This document shows positions 30,955 through 39,742 of a stretch of DNA of 42,583 nucleotides, in pieces. A program made the translations under genes and the position numbers. Position 1 is the first letter of the stretch. Every line of letters starts with the position of its first letter. The notes under the pieces were generated by a model. The model saw only the letters and a program-made list of their open reading frames with translations, made no database searches and was not told where the DNA came from. The stretch is from Anaerolinea sp. (GTDB lineage Bacteria > Chloroflexota > Anaerolineae > Anaerolineales > Villigracilaceae). The DNA is taken from assembly GCA_020047815.1 (NCBI GenBank), contig JAIFNG010000114.1, positions 1 through 42,583 of the forward strand. The letters are read 5' to 3'.

Positions 30955-31905
30955 TCAAATTTTACAGGCGAGTGATTCCATACGCTCGAGAAATAACTCA
31001 ATAAAACCGCGTCCGTTCACATCAAGCGCCACTTTCATATTGGCAGGTTTCTTCGAGACATTCATAAAATCAGCAAAGGTATTCCCCAACGAAACACCAC
31101 CCGAAATATCCACATCCACATGAAGCTCTTCGAAAACCAACAATTCAGGCGCAATGATCGCCGCCAGAGTGAGTGGATCGTGCAAGGCACAGCCGTCGAA
31201 GCCTTCATACTTTTTATAGAAATCCATATACACCGCCGTCGAATCACGCACAAAACGCGCAATGGGCGAATCGATCCGGTTCAGGCGTTCCACGTCCGAA
31301 GTGGTAAGCAGGCATTTGTAGGTGGCATCCAGCGGAATCAAGGTGATCGGAATTCCTGAATGAAAGACAATGTATGCCGCGTGCGGGTCGGCGTGGATAT
31401 TGAACTCTGCGAGCGGTGTAACATTCCCACCCTGTCGGATTGCACCGCCCATAATAACCAGTCCCTTCAACGCCTGCACAATACGCGGCTCTTTGCGAAT
31501 TGCCAAGGCAAGGTTGGTCATGGGTCCGATGGAGAAGAGTGTGATCTCCTGCGGTTCCGCCAGAATGCGTTCGATCAAATAATCAATCGCATGTTGATCC
31601 ATGGGCTGTGACTTTGGCTCTGGCAAAACGGCTTTGCCGATCCCGCTTGAGCCATGGACTGCCTCCGCCGACCTGGGAGGGGTACCCACCAGCGGAAGGG
31701 AACATCCTCGCGCCACCGGGATGCAGTCTGCGTTCACAAATTCCAAAACAGCCAGGGCATTGCGTGTTGTTTTCTCTATGCCAATGTTGCCATGTACAGT
31801 GGTCAATGCTTCGAGCTGAATCTCTGGCGATGCAAGCGCAAGCAGGATGGTCAGGGCGTCGTCTACGCCGGGGTCGGTGTCAATGATGATTCGGGTTGGG
31901 GACAT
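30955..31905 (-). CDS. nucleoside hydrolase (IUNH family), copy 2
   Basis: A 316-residue paralogue of the preceding entry with the same order of motifs: IIIDTDPGVDDALTILLAL, VHGNIGIEKTTRNAL, SIGPMTNLALAIR, IMGGAIRQGGNVTPLAEFN, DPHAAYIVFHSG and LHDPLTLAA. Here the HDP motif is kept. I chose ATG 31905 because AGGAAA lies 4-9 bases upstream and the conserved strand begins just after; an in-frame ATG at 32031 would overlap the ribokinase gene. It lies 34 bases after the ribokinase gene. The two copies may split substrates between them. Confidence 0.93.
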   Translation of the reverse strand: MSPTRIIIDTDPGVDDALTILLALASPEIQLEALTTVHGNIGIEKTTRNALAVLEFVNADCIPVARGCSLPLVGTPPRSAEAVHGSSGIGKAVLPEPKSQPMDQHAIDYLIERILAEPQEITLFSIGPMTNLALAIRKEPRIVQALKGLVIMGGAIRQGGNVTPLAEFNIHADPHAAYIVFHSGIPITLIPLDATYKCLLTTSDVERLNRIDSPIARFVRDSTAVYMDFYKKYEGFDGCALHDPLTLAAIIAPELLVFEELHVDVDISGGVSLGNTFADFMNVSKKPANMKVALDVNGRGFIELFLERMESLACKI

Positions 31906-31939
31906 ATTTTCCTGTAGAGAGGGACGCAGCGTGCGCGCC

Positions 31940-32842
31940 CTACGAAATAAATTTTTCTGTTTCTTGTTTTGTTGGCAGGGACGGCTGTGCACCGAACTTT
32001 GTCGCAGCCAATGCACCGCAGGCGGTGGCATACTTTACGGCATCCACAATTTCGAGCCGGCGCAACATTGCAGAGGCGAACCCGCCAATGAAGGCATCTC
32101 CGGCGGCGGTGGTATCGACAACATCCACTTTGTACGCAGCCACCTGTGTCACCTGTTTGCCCGATATAACCAGCGCGCCCTTGCTTCCGAGCGTGACGAT
32201 CACATTTCTGGCGCCGCGGTCCAACAGAACCCTTGCAGCTTTTTCGGCTGAGGAGATATCCCTGACTTCGACCCCAGACAATAAACTTAGTTCTGTTTCG
32301 TTGGGAATGATGAAGTCCGCAAGGGAGATCAACTCGTCGGGGAGGGATTGGGCAGGAGCGGGGTTGAGGATGACAAGGCTTCCGTTTTGGCGGGCGCATC
32401 GGGCGGCATGAAGAACCGTGGGGATGGGGATCTCCAGTTGAAGCAGGATCAAGCTCGGGCGAAGCGCGGAGACGTTGTCTACATCCGCAGGGGAGACTTT
32501 CCCATTCGCGCCTGCCGAAAGTACGATGCTGTTCTGCCCATTCGCATCCACCACAATGATCGCCGTACCCGTCGCAGATCCATCCAGGTGGACATGAGAT
32601 ATATCCACCAAATCCGACTTCAGGCTTTCCAAAAGAAACGGACCAAAACTATCCTGCCCCACACGCCCCAGCATGGCAACACTGGCACCCTGCCTGGCTG
32701 CAGCGACTGCTTGATTGGCCCCCTTCCCGCCGGGGATGATCCGCAGGTCGCCACCGCTAATGGTTTCGCCAGGCTGTGGAAAATGAGGCGCACGCACAAC
32801 GAGGTCTGCATTGAGTGAACCTATTACAAGGATGTCTGTCAT
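31940..32842 (-). CDS. rbsK: ribokinase
   Basis: A 300-residue PfkB-family sugar kinase. Marks of ribokinase: VIGSLNADLVVRAPHFPQPGETISG, the GGKGANQAVAAARQGA signature, GRVGQDSFGPFLLESLK, and the C-terminal signature DTTAAGDAFIGGFASAML with the catalytic Asp. It phosphorylates ribose to ribose 5-phosphate. It heads a run with two nucleoside hydrolases, so ribose freed from nucleosides is probably its substrate. A TAAAAT box ends 6 bases before the ATG with no ribosome binding site, suggesting a leaderless message. Confidence 0.93.
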   Translation of the reverse strand: MTDILVIGSLNADLVVRAPHFPQPGETISGGDLRIIPGGKGANQAVAAARQGASVAMLGRVGQDSFGPFLLESLKSDLVDISHVHLDGSATGTAIIVVDANGQNSIVLSAGANGKVSPADVDNVSALRPSLILLQLEIPIPTVLHAARCARQNGSLVILNPAPAQSLPDELISLADFIIPNETELSLLSGVEVRDISSAEKAARVLLDRGARNVIVTLGSKGALVISGKQVTQVAAYKVDVVDTTAAGDAFIGGFASAMLRRLEIVDAVKYATACGALAATKFGAQPSLPTKQETEKFIS

Positions 32843-32848
32843 GGGAAT

Positions 32849-32878
32849 ATTTTACTTCAATGTATCAGGTGTTTGTAA
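32849..32878 (-). promoter_or_regulatory. promoter of the rbsK operon
   Basis: On the minus strand TTACAA (32873-32878), an 18-base spacer and TAAAAT (32849-32854), only 6 bases from the ribokinase ATG. Transcription would start on or beside the ATG. Confidence 0.55.
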
Positions 32879-32931
32879 GCCGTCCGGCTGCCTTCGCATG
32901 AAGGATCAGCAACTCCCCCGTGATCAGATCT

Positions 32932-34137
32932 CTATTTTCTCGGCTGGACAACCCCGCCTTTCACGTCCCACACCTCTGCCTGCGTGATGAAATCAGGCGC
33001 AAATGAATTTGTGTCAGTGGTGGTGAACAACACCTGCGAATCCTGGCTGACGTATTTCAGCAGGTCGACCCGCCGTTGTGTATCAAGTTCAGCCATCACT
33101 TCATCCAGCAAAATGACAGGAACTTCGCCCGTGCGTTCCTTCATCCATTCCACCTCGGCCAATTTGAGCGCAAGCAGGGTCGTCCGCAATTGTCCGCGCG
33201 AGCCATAATCACTGACATCCGCCTTGTTGATGATAAAGCGCAGATCGTCGCGGTGTGGACCGATCGTCGTCACGCCGCGCAAGATCTCTTCGCTGCGAAT
33301 TTGTTTCAAACGCGCCAAAAATCCCTGCTGAATCTCATCCAATTCCAGCGCAGAGCGGTCAATGGGTGTGTCCAATTTCAATCCCAACTGCATCTCAGGC
33401 TTGGGCAGCGGATCGTAGGCGGGTTCAAAAGCCAGGCGCAGGGACTCACTTCCATGAGTCAATTCGTGATGGATGCGGGATGCATAGCGTTCGATCTCCT
33501 GCACAGCCTGAATACGCCACAGGATGATCTGCGCCCCAAGCCGCACCAATGTTTCATCCCACACTTGAAGCTGGCTGCCATCAGCAGATCTCTCGTACAA
33601 CGCTTTGAGCAGCGCATTGCGCTGGGTGAGGGCCTGGGAATAATCGCTCAGCACGCGGGCATACGAGGGGACAGTCTGCGCCAGAGCCAGGTTAAGGTAT
33701 CGGCGGCGCTCGTCGGGGCCGCCTTCGATGATCTGTGACATTTGAGGCACGAAGATGACCGCGTTGAAGTGCCCCACGATGTCGCTGACATGGCGCTTTA
33801 CTCCGTCGAGCAAAATCTCCTTGCGCAGACGCTGCCCGTTAACACCCGTCGGCTCAAGGATGAGACGTGCTTCGATACGGTGCTTTGTTTTTCCGCGCTG
33901 GTAATCTGCCACCAGGCGCGTTACAGCCAGTGGATTCTTCGCCTCGTGAAAGTTGACGATCTGCCGATCTGCATGGGTTTGAAAGGAGGTGAACGCCGCC
34001 AGAAAATAAATGGCTTCGAGGACTGAGGTTTTTCCCTGCGCATTGCTGCCAACCAACACAACAGCCCGCCGTGGAAGTTCAACATCCAGGCGGGCAAGAC
34101 TGCGAAAGTTGGTAAGTGATAAATGTTTTAGATACAT
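32932..34137 (-). CDS. recF: DNA replication and repair protein RecF
   Basis: A 401-residue SMC-like ATPase that helps load RecA at single-stranded gaps with RecO and RecR. The N-terminal LSLTNFRSLARLDVELP and Walker A GSNAQGKTS (30-38) are intact; YLNLALAQ, the SGQ-like segment SRGQLRTTLLALKLAE and Walker B VPVILLDEVMAELD follow. Size is slightly above the usual 360-380. The gene stands apart from dnaA/dnaN. It starts at ATG 34137, 73 bases after def on the same strand. Confidence 0.93.
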   Translation of the reverse strand: MYLKHLSLTNFRSLARLDVELPRRAVVLVGSNAQGKTSVLEAIYFLAAFTSFQTHADRQIVNFHEAKNPLAVTRLVADYQRGKTKHRIEARLILEPTGVNGQRLRKEILLDGVKRHVSDIVGHFNAVIFVPQMSQIIEGGPDERRRYLNLALAQTVPSYARVLSDYSQALTQRNALLKALYERSADGSQLQVWDETLVRLGAQIILWRIQAVQEIERYASRIHHELTHGSESLRLAFEPAYDPLPKPEMQLGLKLDTPIDRSALELDEIQQGFLARLKQIRSEEILRGVTTIGPHRDDLRFIINKADVSDYGSRGQLRTTLLALKLAEVEWMKERTGEVPVILLDEVMAELDTQRRVDLLKYVSQDSQVLFTTTDTNSFAPDFITQAEVWDVKGGVVQPRK

Positions 34138-34210
34138 AATTGCGGTTATCCAACCAAAAATTGAATTTCGGTCGGATAACGCCGAATATCCGGAATTTTC
34201 CTGCGTCTAA

Positions 34211-34756
34211 TCAGACGCGGTCTTCTATCTCTTCCTTCGGCTGCCAAATGTGTTCGGTAAGGTCCGTGAAGAGCACCCCATTCAAATGATCAATTTCATG
34301 CTGGAAAATGCGGGCGAGCCAGCCATCCACTTTGAATTTGACGGGTTTTCCGTGGCGGTTCATTGCCTTCACATGCAGCGCCTCATGCCGTTCCACTTCG
34401 CCCAACAAACCGGGAATGGAGAGGCAGCCTTCGATGCCCATCACCTTTTCTTCAGATGCCTTCACAATTTCAGGGTTGATGATGATGAACAACTGCTTTG
34501 GACTGGGTGGTTTGGGAGGTTCCTCCGCGGATGCGGTTTCACCCTCATCCTCGTCGTCCTCTTCCTCATATTCGATCACGGCAAGACGTTCGGAGATGCC
34601 AACCTGCGGCGCGGCAAGTCCCACGCCCGGCGCAGCACGCATGGTTTCGATCATGTCATCTATTAGTGTTTGCAATTCCTTGTCAAACTTTGTTACAGAT
34701 TTTGCCTTGCGCCGTAAAACGGGGTCGGGCAGGGTTACGATTTCTCTTAATGCCAT
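34211..34756 (-). CDS. def: peptide deformylase
   Basis: A 181-residue metalloenzyme removing the formyl group from new proteins. All three motifs are present: PGVGLAAPQVG (43-53), EGCLSIPG (109-116) with the metal Cys, and QHEIDHLNG (152-160) with two metal His and the catalytic Glu. Between strands, residues about 62-87 form an unusual acidic and proline-rich insertion (EEEDDEDEGETASAEEPP followed by PKPPSPK) probably looping out from the surface. AGGAAC lies about 12 bases before the ATG. It is followed by recF. Confidence 0.96.
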   Translation of the reverse strand: MALREIVTLPDPVLRRKAKSVTKFDKELQTLIDDMIETMRAAPGVGLAAPQVGISERLAVIEYEEEDDEDEGETASAEEPPKPPSPKQLFIIINPEIVKASEEKVMGIEGCLSIPGLLGEVERHEALHVKAMNRHGKPVKFKVDGWLARIFQHEIDHLNGVLFTDLTEHIWQPKEEIEDRV

Positions 34757-34821
34757 ACTGATTCTGTTCCTATTCTTTTAATATTCCTGATAACTGGTTA
34801 CCAATAACTAATTTTACCCGT

Positions 34822-36549
34822 CTACCATTGATCACTGGTTTTCTCACCATCATCTGTCGGGACAATGATCGGCGGCGATTCGAAAGTATCTGCATTTTCG
34901 TGATATGCCGCGATCCAGGTGGCAAAGCGTTCGCGGTCATCCTTGCCGGCGTCTTCATTCTTTTTGGCAATGCGAGCTGAACGCCTGCGGTTGATATCTG
35001 CCTGTACACTGGCAGGGTCGGCGACATCCTGAAAGTCAAAAGTTGCGCCACCCACTGCAATTTTGACTGTACCGTAGTTAAACAAAATCGGGATGATCCC
35101 CTCACGGGTATAGGATGTGCTCAAAATACTGTCAATCTGAGCGGCACGTTTTTCCTCTTTACCAAAAGGCTTACGGTCAAGATCCATAATTTCATCTGAA
35201 GCAACCATGAAGATATCATTTTTCCAGTCCACATATTCCCAGACAAGCCATACGATAAAAGGCACGGCAAGCATGGGGAGGGCGACCGTGATCGTGTCGG
35301 GGCGAAGAGCGCCATCTGCATTGGTTTTTAAGAAAGACTCGGTGGGCGACATCCAAAGGTTAAAGATGCGCCAGATCTGCAGGGTGAACATGAGAAGCGT
35401 GAGAGCCAGCGGTTTCCAGGTCTGCCGCACCAGGACGATCCAATGCTTGTGATATATCACCTTGCCGGCTTCCTCTGTCCGCAGTGTAAAAAGGCTGAGG
35501 AAGGCCACCCACCATAACGGCAGGTTTGCGAGGTTTTTATTCATGGTGACGATGGGCGGAAGTTCATCAAGTTTTCTCTTCTCAACGGGCAACCCCAATT
35601 TTTGGCGGATGGTATTGCGCATCACCTCTTTTTGTGAGACCGTGAGGACCGATTTGACACGCTCCCAATATTCGCGAATCATTTCCGCCGCCTGGTTAGG
35701 GTGGTCCACATAATCGAATTCGATCCTGCCAACAAAGGTACGCACGATCACGTTGCCGTAATCCAATATACGCCCCAGTTGGTCGGTCTCCACACCCACC
35801 GAGAGGATGGTGCTCAACGGAGCCTCCTCACGGCTGTCATACAAGCCAATCACTTTCTCCAGCCAGACCACGCGCTGGTTGGTGACAATGTAATAATCAT
35901 TGCTCCAGTCGATCGCATTCCAGGTCCCCCAGCCTAGAATAAAGATCAAAGCCAATGTACCCAGCGCGAGCGGGGTTACGGCACTCACCAGTGTGCCCCA
36001 AACGAACAAGCCAATGGGCACAGCCAGCGAAAGCACAGGCAAAACCAGCGCCTGGTACAACCGGATCTTGTGCCGGCGCGCAACAAAATAAATGATCTCT
36101 TTTGGACCAAGCCAGGTGAACTTGGTCGCGCGTGCCAGTTTGTGACTCTTGATGGCGACCAAAAAATTTGGTTTCAGGTTGGGGTAAGTACCAAGTACTT
36201 CTTCGAAATGCTCGCGTGACAGGAACAGCAGGGTGGTATCCTGGGTGGCTGTAATCGTCGCTGAACGATTACGATTTTCCACCAACGCTTCCTCACCGAA
36301 ATAATCGCCTGACACCAGCCAGATGAGCACTTCTTCGCCTATTTTCTCGTGCGGACGGGTGACATTGACCTTCCCCTCGAAAATGATGAAAAAACCTTCC
36401 GGTTTATCTCCACGCTTAAACACAACATGGTTCGCAGGCACTTCGACCTCGTCAAATTTGACGGCGATGCCCGAGAGCTGGTCCTCTTTCAAGCCGTTGA
36501 AGAGGTGGATCTTGTTAATTAAATTAACGCGCTGTTTTAATTCGATCAC
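34822..36549 (-). CDS. membrane protein with cyclic nucleotide-binding-like domain and two PH-like (bPH2) modules
   Basis: A 575-residue protein. Residues about 10-130 form a CNB/Crp-type beta barrel (HLFNGLKEDQLSGIA, GDKPEGFFIIFEGKVNV, SGDYFGEEAL, NRSATITA). Two repeats follow, each with a pair of membrane helices (about 167-215 and 375-440) and a bPH2-like cytoplasmic domain: first NDYYIVTNQRVVWLEK with EAPLSTILSVGVETDQLGRILDYGNVIV, then NDIFMVASDEIMDLDRKPFGKEEKRAAQIDSILS and ILFNYGTVKI. The tail is charged. The start is GTG 36547-36549. A TAGAAT box ends 6 bases before it. Role unknown; it may couple a cytoplasmic ligand to membrane state. The CNB arginine for cyclic nucleotide phosphate is present as NRSATI, but ligand binding is unproven. 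Confidence 0.85.
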   Translation of the reverse strand: MIELKQRVNLINKIHLFNGLKEDQLSGIAVKFDEVEVPANHVVFKRGDKPEGFFIIFEGKVNVTRPHEKIGEEVLIWLVSGDYFGEEALVENRNRSATITATQDTTLLFLSREHFEEVLGTYPNLKPNFLVAIKSHKLARATKFTWLGPKEIIYFVARRHKIRLYQALVLPVLSLAVPIGLFVWGTLVSAVTPLALGTLALIFILGWGTWNAIDWSNDYYIVTNQRVVWLEKVIGLYDSREEAPLSTILSVGVETDQLGRILDYGNVIVRTFVGRIEFDYVDHPNQAAEMIREYWERVKSVLTVSQKEVMRNTIRQKLGLPVEKRKLDELPPIVTMNKNLANLPLWWVAFLSLFTLRTEEAGKVIYHKHWIVLVRQTWKPLALTLLMFTLQIWRIFNLWMSPTESFLKTNADGALRPDTITVALPMLAVPFIVWLVWEYVDWKNDIFMVASDEIMDLDRKPFGKEEKRAAQIDSILSTSYTREGIIPILFNYGTVKIAVGGATFDFQDVADPASVQADINRRRSARIAKKNEDAGKDDRERFATWIAAYHENADTFESPPIIVPTDDGEKTSDQW

Positions 36550-36555
36550 GGTTTG

Positions 36556-36561
36556 ATTCTA
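36556..36561 (-). promoter_or_regulatory. -10 box candidate of the CNB/bPH2 gene
   Basis: On the minus strand TAGAAT ends 6 bases before the GTG start. A second candidate, TATAAT at 36589-36594, would give a leader of about 30 bases. No ribosome binding site is seen next to the GTG. Confidence 0.4.
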
Positions 36562-36595
36562 TCAAATTTCCTGAACAATGGCACAACGATTATAG

Positions 36596-36624
36596 GCAGG
36601 GACGGGGGAAAACTCCATCCCTGC
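36596..36624. repeat. 7-bp inverted repeat between two minus-strand genes
   Basis: GCAGGGA (36596-36602) and TCCCTGC (36618-36624). The plus strand continues with AAAAAA, so the minus strand has T-rich sequence before, not after, the hairpin; it does not look like a terminator for the gene ending at 36633. Confidence 0.4.
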
Positions 36625-36632
36625 AAAAAAGA

Positions 36633-37520
36633 TCAATCCAAAATTCCAATCCCGGCCAACTTCTCGATCACACCCACTACCGCAGAGTTGTCCAATTCGC
36701 CCATGCCCATCTCGATCATCTGCTCATATAATTTTGTGTTTTCCTCGGTGGCTGAAATGGGTACGCCGTATTCCTTTGCCGTATCCAAAACGATTCTCAT
36801 ATCCTTCAACTGCATATAGGATTTAAAACCAGGGCTACGGTTGCCATCAAATAAACGCGGCGGTTTGATATCCAGTGCCCAACATTGTGCCGCACCCGCC
36901 TTAATCGCATCCACCACCTTGCGCGGATCCACACCCGCCTTCTTCGAGAAAACCAGCAATTCGCCCATCGCCACCATCTGCGCGGCAACCATGATCTGGT
37001 TTGCGGCTTTTGCCACCTGCCCTGCACCCGCATCGCCGACAAGGGTGATGGTCTTGCCCATTGCCTGAAGTACAGGCATGGCGCGTTCCAATGCAGATGC
37101 GTCGCCGCCGACCATGATGGTCAGTGTTCCATTTTTCGCGCCGATATCGCCGCCCGATACGGGCGCATCCAGAGAGTAGACACCCCTCTTCGCGAGTTCC
37201 GCCGCAATCATCCGCGCCAACGCAGGCTTGATGGTCGAGTTATCGATCACGATCAGCCCATCATGCGCGGCTTCGATGATCCCTCTTTCACCCAGGACAA
37301 CTTTTTCAACATCGGGCGAATCGGGCAAGTTGGTGAAGACGATATCTGACTGCGCGGCAACCACCGCAGGGGATGAGGCAGAAAGGGCACCCTCAGCCAC
37401 CAGTTCATCCACCGCAGCGCGCGAACGGTTATGCACCACAAGCGGGAAACCTGCTTTAAGAATGTTGCGGGCAATGGACTTGCCCATTAATCCAAGACCG
37501 ATGTATCCAATTTTGAGCAT
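36633..37520 (-). CDS. NAD(P)-dependent beta-hydroxyacid dehydrogenase (3-hydroxyisobutyrate/tartronate semialdehyde reductase family)
   Basis: A 295-residue oxidoreductase. The Rossmann motif GYIGLGLMGKSIARNIL is at the start, the substrate-binding signature DAPVSGGDIGAKNGTLTIMVGG is in the middle, and the catalytic Lys lies in GAGQVAKAANQIMVAA. The C-terminal helical domain includes RSPGFKSYMQLKDMRIVL. The family includes 3-hydroxyisobutyrate dehydrogenase, tartronate semialdehyde reductase and glyoxylate/succinic semialdehyde reductases; the substrate here cannot be told. TATAAT and an AAGGAG ribosome binding site precede the ATG. No pathway neighbour helps. Confidence 0.9.
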   Translation of the reverse strand: MLKIGYIGLGLMGKSIARNILKAGFPLVVHNRSRAAVDELVAEGALSASSPAVVAAQSDIVFTNLPDSPDVEKVVLGERGIIEAAHDGLIVIDNSTIKPALARMIAAELAKRGVYSLDAPVSGGDIGAKNGTLTIMVGGDASALERAMPVLQAMGKTITLVGDAGAGQVAKAANQIMVAAQMVAMGELLVFSKKAGVDPRKVVDAIKAGAAQCWALDIKPPRLFDGNRSPGFKSYMQLKDMRIVLDTAKEYGVPISATEENTKLYEQMIEMGMGELDNSAVVGVIEKLAGIGILD

Positions 37521-37549
37521 ATTAACTCCTTGAGCGAGAATAATGCGGG

Positions 37550-37555
37550 ATTATA
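37550..37555 (-). promoter_or_regulatory. -10 box of the beta-hydroxyacid dehydrogenase gene
   Basis: TATAAT on the minus strand, 29 bases before the ATG at 37520, with AAGGAG in between. The -35 is not clear. The gap from 37556 to 37723 shows nothing else. Confidence 0.55.
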
Positions 37556-37723
37556 ACCCGACAAACCTGCCCCCTAAATTTCATGCTCATTAAATTATTA
37601 GTGATCCGGGGAAGTCCGCAGGAATACCAGTTTTTGCTTCCAATTGCCCCTGGATTATGTTCCTTATTAAGCGAGTATTGCGAAATTCACCTTGACATCC
37701 CTTTGAATTGGCGGGGATGCAGA

Positions 37724-38578
37724 TCAACCGAAAATCGCGATTACCATTACGCCGGCGAATACGATCCCTGAGCCAACCACGCGCACCCCGCCCAGTTCCT
37801 CTTTCAGGAAACGCCAGCCGAGGAATGCTCCGATGACCGCGCTCACTTCACGGATCGCGCCCGAATAGCTAAGCGGGGCAAAGGTGTAGGCAAAAAGCGC
37901 CAGCATGTAAGCCACAAGTCCCAGCACGCCGCCAAGCAATAAATATCCGCGATTTTTTCGCCACATTTCCGCAAAAGGACCCCAGCCATATTTTCGTGTG
38001 AGATACGGTGTTGTCACAAATGGGACCATAACGAACATGGATAATCCGTACGGCAGAGCAGGACCATTTTTTACGGCTGTGCCATCAATAAAGGTGTAGA
38101 TCGAAATGACCAATGCCACCAGCAAGGCTGTCAGAATTCCCCGCAAATGCGGTTTTTCGCCATTACTGTGGATCAGTGTAGTCGCGCCGATCACGATCAT
38201 GCCGCCTGTGATCATGGCAAGACCAATATACCCGCCAACTGTTAACTGTTCATGCAGCAGGATCGCCGACCACAACACAAGCAATGCGGGTGCCGCCCCA
38301 CGCGCGATGGGGTAGACAAGCGAAAAGTCATGGTCACTATAGGCAATACAAAGCAGGATGAAGTAAACCGCTTCCAGGAACATGCTGAGGACGGCAAATC
38401 CCCACATCGAACGCGGCGGTAAGCCAGTGAAGAAGATGAATCCCAGCGAGAAGATGCCGCTTAGAATCACCTGCCAGCCCATGGCGATATATTTTTCGTC
38501 TGAATTTTTAAGCAAAAAATTCCATATCGCATGCATGGAAGCAGACAGGAAAAGCAAAACAATGGCTAAAATTGGCAT
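37724..38578 (-). CDS. EamA/DMT-family transporter
   Basis: A 284-residue membrane protein with about ten hydrophobic segments in two related halves, as in the drug/metabolite transporter superfamily (EamA). Typical parts are the first helix SASMHAIWNFLLK, AIARGAAPALLVLWSAILLHEQLTVGGYIGLAMITGG in the first half and LSYSGAIREVSAVIGAFLGWRFLKEELGGVRVVGSGIVFAGVMVI in the second. The substrate is unknown. It starts directly after the hydrolase gene (3 bases between), so the pair is translated together, at the end of a run that begins with a tyrA-like gene. Confidence 0.88.
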   Translation of the reverse strand: MPILAIVLLFLSASMHAIWNFLLKNSDEKYIAMGWQVILSGIFSLGFIFFTGLPPRSMWGFAVLSMFLEAVYFILLCIAYSDHDFSLVYPIARGAAPALLVLWSAILLHEQLTVGGYIGLAMITGGMIVIGATTLIHSNGEKPHLRGILTALLVALVISIYTFIDGTAVKNGPALPYGLSMFVMVPFVTTPYLTRKYGWGPFAEMWRKNRGYLLLGGVLGLVAYMLALFAYTFAPLSYSGAIREVSAVIGAFLGWRFLKEELGGVRVVGSGIVFAGVMVIAIFG

Positions 38579-38581
38579 CGG

Positions 38582-39472
38582 CTAACTCATGAATTCGATC
38601 AGTTTTTGGTTCACTTCCGCGCTGGCATCATTCTGCACCCAGTGCGTGGCATTTTCATAAAAGACCAAACCACCTGTGTCGCACAAATCGATCGAGGGCT
38701 GCGCCATGTCTGAACTGAGTGCGCCATCGCGTTTGCCCCATAACATCAGCGTTGGAACCTGCACCCGCCGCGCAGATGATTTCTCGTGGCCAAGAGCAAA
38801 GCGCAAGCCACGCCGCATGGCGGCGCGATACCAATTTAACATCCCGGTCAATGCGCCCTTTTGCGACCAGGCTTTTTTATGTTCCGCCACATCCACATCG
38901 GTGAACGTATTTTTTCGCCCTGACTGTACGAGCATACGCGCCAGGTATTCAAAATCATTTTTTCCCAGCATCCATTCCACAAGCCAGGGGAGTTGAAAAA
39001 AGAAAACATACCAGGATTTTTTGCGCTGAATGGGATTGTGCAGCACAAAATCCGTCATCACATCGGGATGCGGCACATTGAGGATGGCAAGTTTTTCCAA
39101 ACGTTCGGGGTGGTTAATGGCAACGGTCCAGGCGACAACAGCACCCCAGTCATGTCCAACAAGTTTCGCCTTTTGAATTCCGAAGTGATCGAGCAGCCCG
39201 ATAATATCATTTGCAAGCACATCGACATCATACGCGGAGATCCCTTTTGGCTTGTCCGACAAGTTATATCCGCGCTGGTCCGGGACAATTACACGAAATC
39301 CCGCCCGGGTAAGGGCAGGGATCTGATCCTTCCAACCATAATGAAATTGCGGAAATCCGTGCAATAAAATGACCGCCGTCCCATGTTCGGGTCCGTCAGT
39401 CATGACATGCAGGTTGATGTTGTTTGTCCGTATGAGTTGGCTTTGCATTGTGTGATGTATCCCAGGTTCCAT
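38582..39472 (-). CDS. alpha/beta hydrolase, epoxide hydrolase-like
   Basis: A 296-residue alpha/beta hydrolase. The oxyanion motif HGFPQF, the nucleophile elbow GHDWGAVVAW with Asp as nucleophile, the late acid in LMLWGKRDGAL and the catalytic His in NATHWVQNDA fit soluble epoxide hydrolases and haloalkane dehalogenases. HGFP favours epoxide hydrolase. An in-frame ATG at 39448 (MQSQLIRTN) is an alternative start that fits the family better; neither has a strong ribosome binding site. It lies 15 bases after the GIY-YIG gene. Confidence 0.87.
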   Translation of the reverse strand: MEPGIHHTMQSQLIRTNNINLHVMTDGPEHGTAVILLHGFPQFHYGWKDQIPALTRAGFRVIVPDQRGYNLSDKPKGISAYDVDVLANDIIGLLDHFGIQKAKLVGHDWGAVVAWTVAINHPERLEKLAILNVPHPDVMTDFVLHNPIQRKKSWYVFFFQLPWLVEWMLGKNDFEYLARMLVQSGRKNTFTDVDVAEHKKAWSQKGALTGMLNWYRAAMRRGLRFALGHEKSSARRVQVPTLMLWGKRDGALSSDMAQPSIDLCDTGGLVFYENATHWVQNDASAEVNQKLIEFMS

Positions 39473-39487
39473 GTCTGAGAACTACAT

Positions 39488-39742
39488 TTATTGTTCTGCG
39501 TACTTATCCACCAGCTTCATCTTCTGGGTACGGTTCATCTTCTTGATCGCAAGTTCACGCTTCATCGCATCGGTTTGATTCAGGCAGGGCTCCAAGTATA
39601 CCAATTTCACGGGGCGGCGTGTGCTGGTATATTTTGCGCCACTGCCCTTATTGTGTTGTGTAACCCGCCTCCCGGGATCTGTCGTCCAGCCAGTATAAAA
39701 TGTTCCATCGGAACATTGCAGGATGTAACAATAACAACTCAT
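39488..39742 (-). CDS. GIY-YIG domain protein (YhbQ/UPF0213 type)
   Basis: An 84-residue stand-alone GIY-YIG nuclease domain: CYCYILQCSDGTFYTGWTTDPGRRVTQHN carries the two Tyr of the fold (as YIL and YTG) and the conserved Arg, followed by GAKYTSTRRPVKLVYLE and the Glu-containing helix AMKRELAIKKM. Such small proteins are often annotated as UPF0213; some nick DNA. Its ATG overlaps the stop of the tyrA-like gene by 4 bases, so it is translationally coupled to it. Confidence 0.92.
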   Translation of the reverse strand: MSCYCYILQCSDGTFYTGWTTDPGRRVTQHNKGSGAKYTSTRRPVKLVYLEPCLNQTDAMKRELAIKKMNRTQKMKLVDKYAEQ

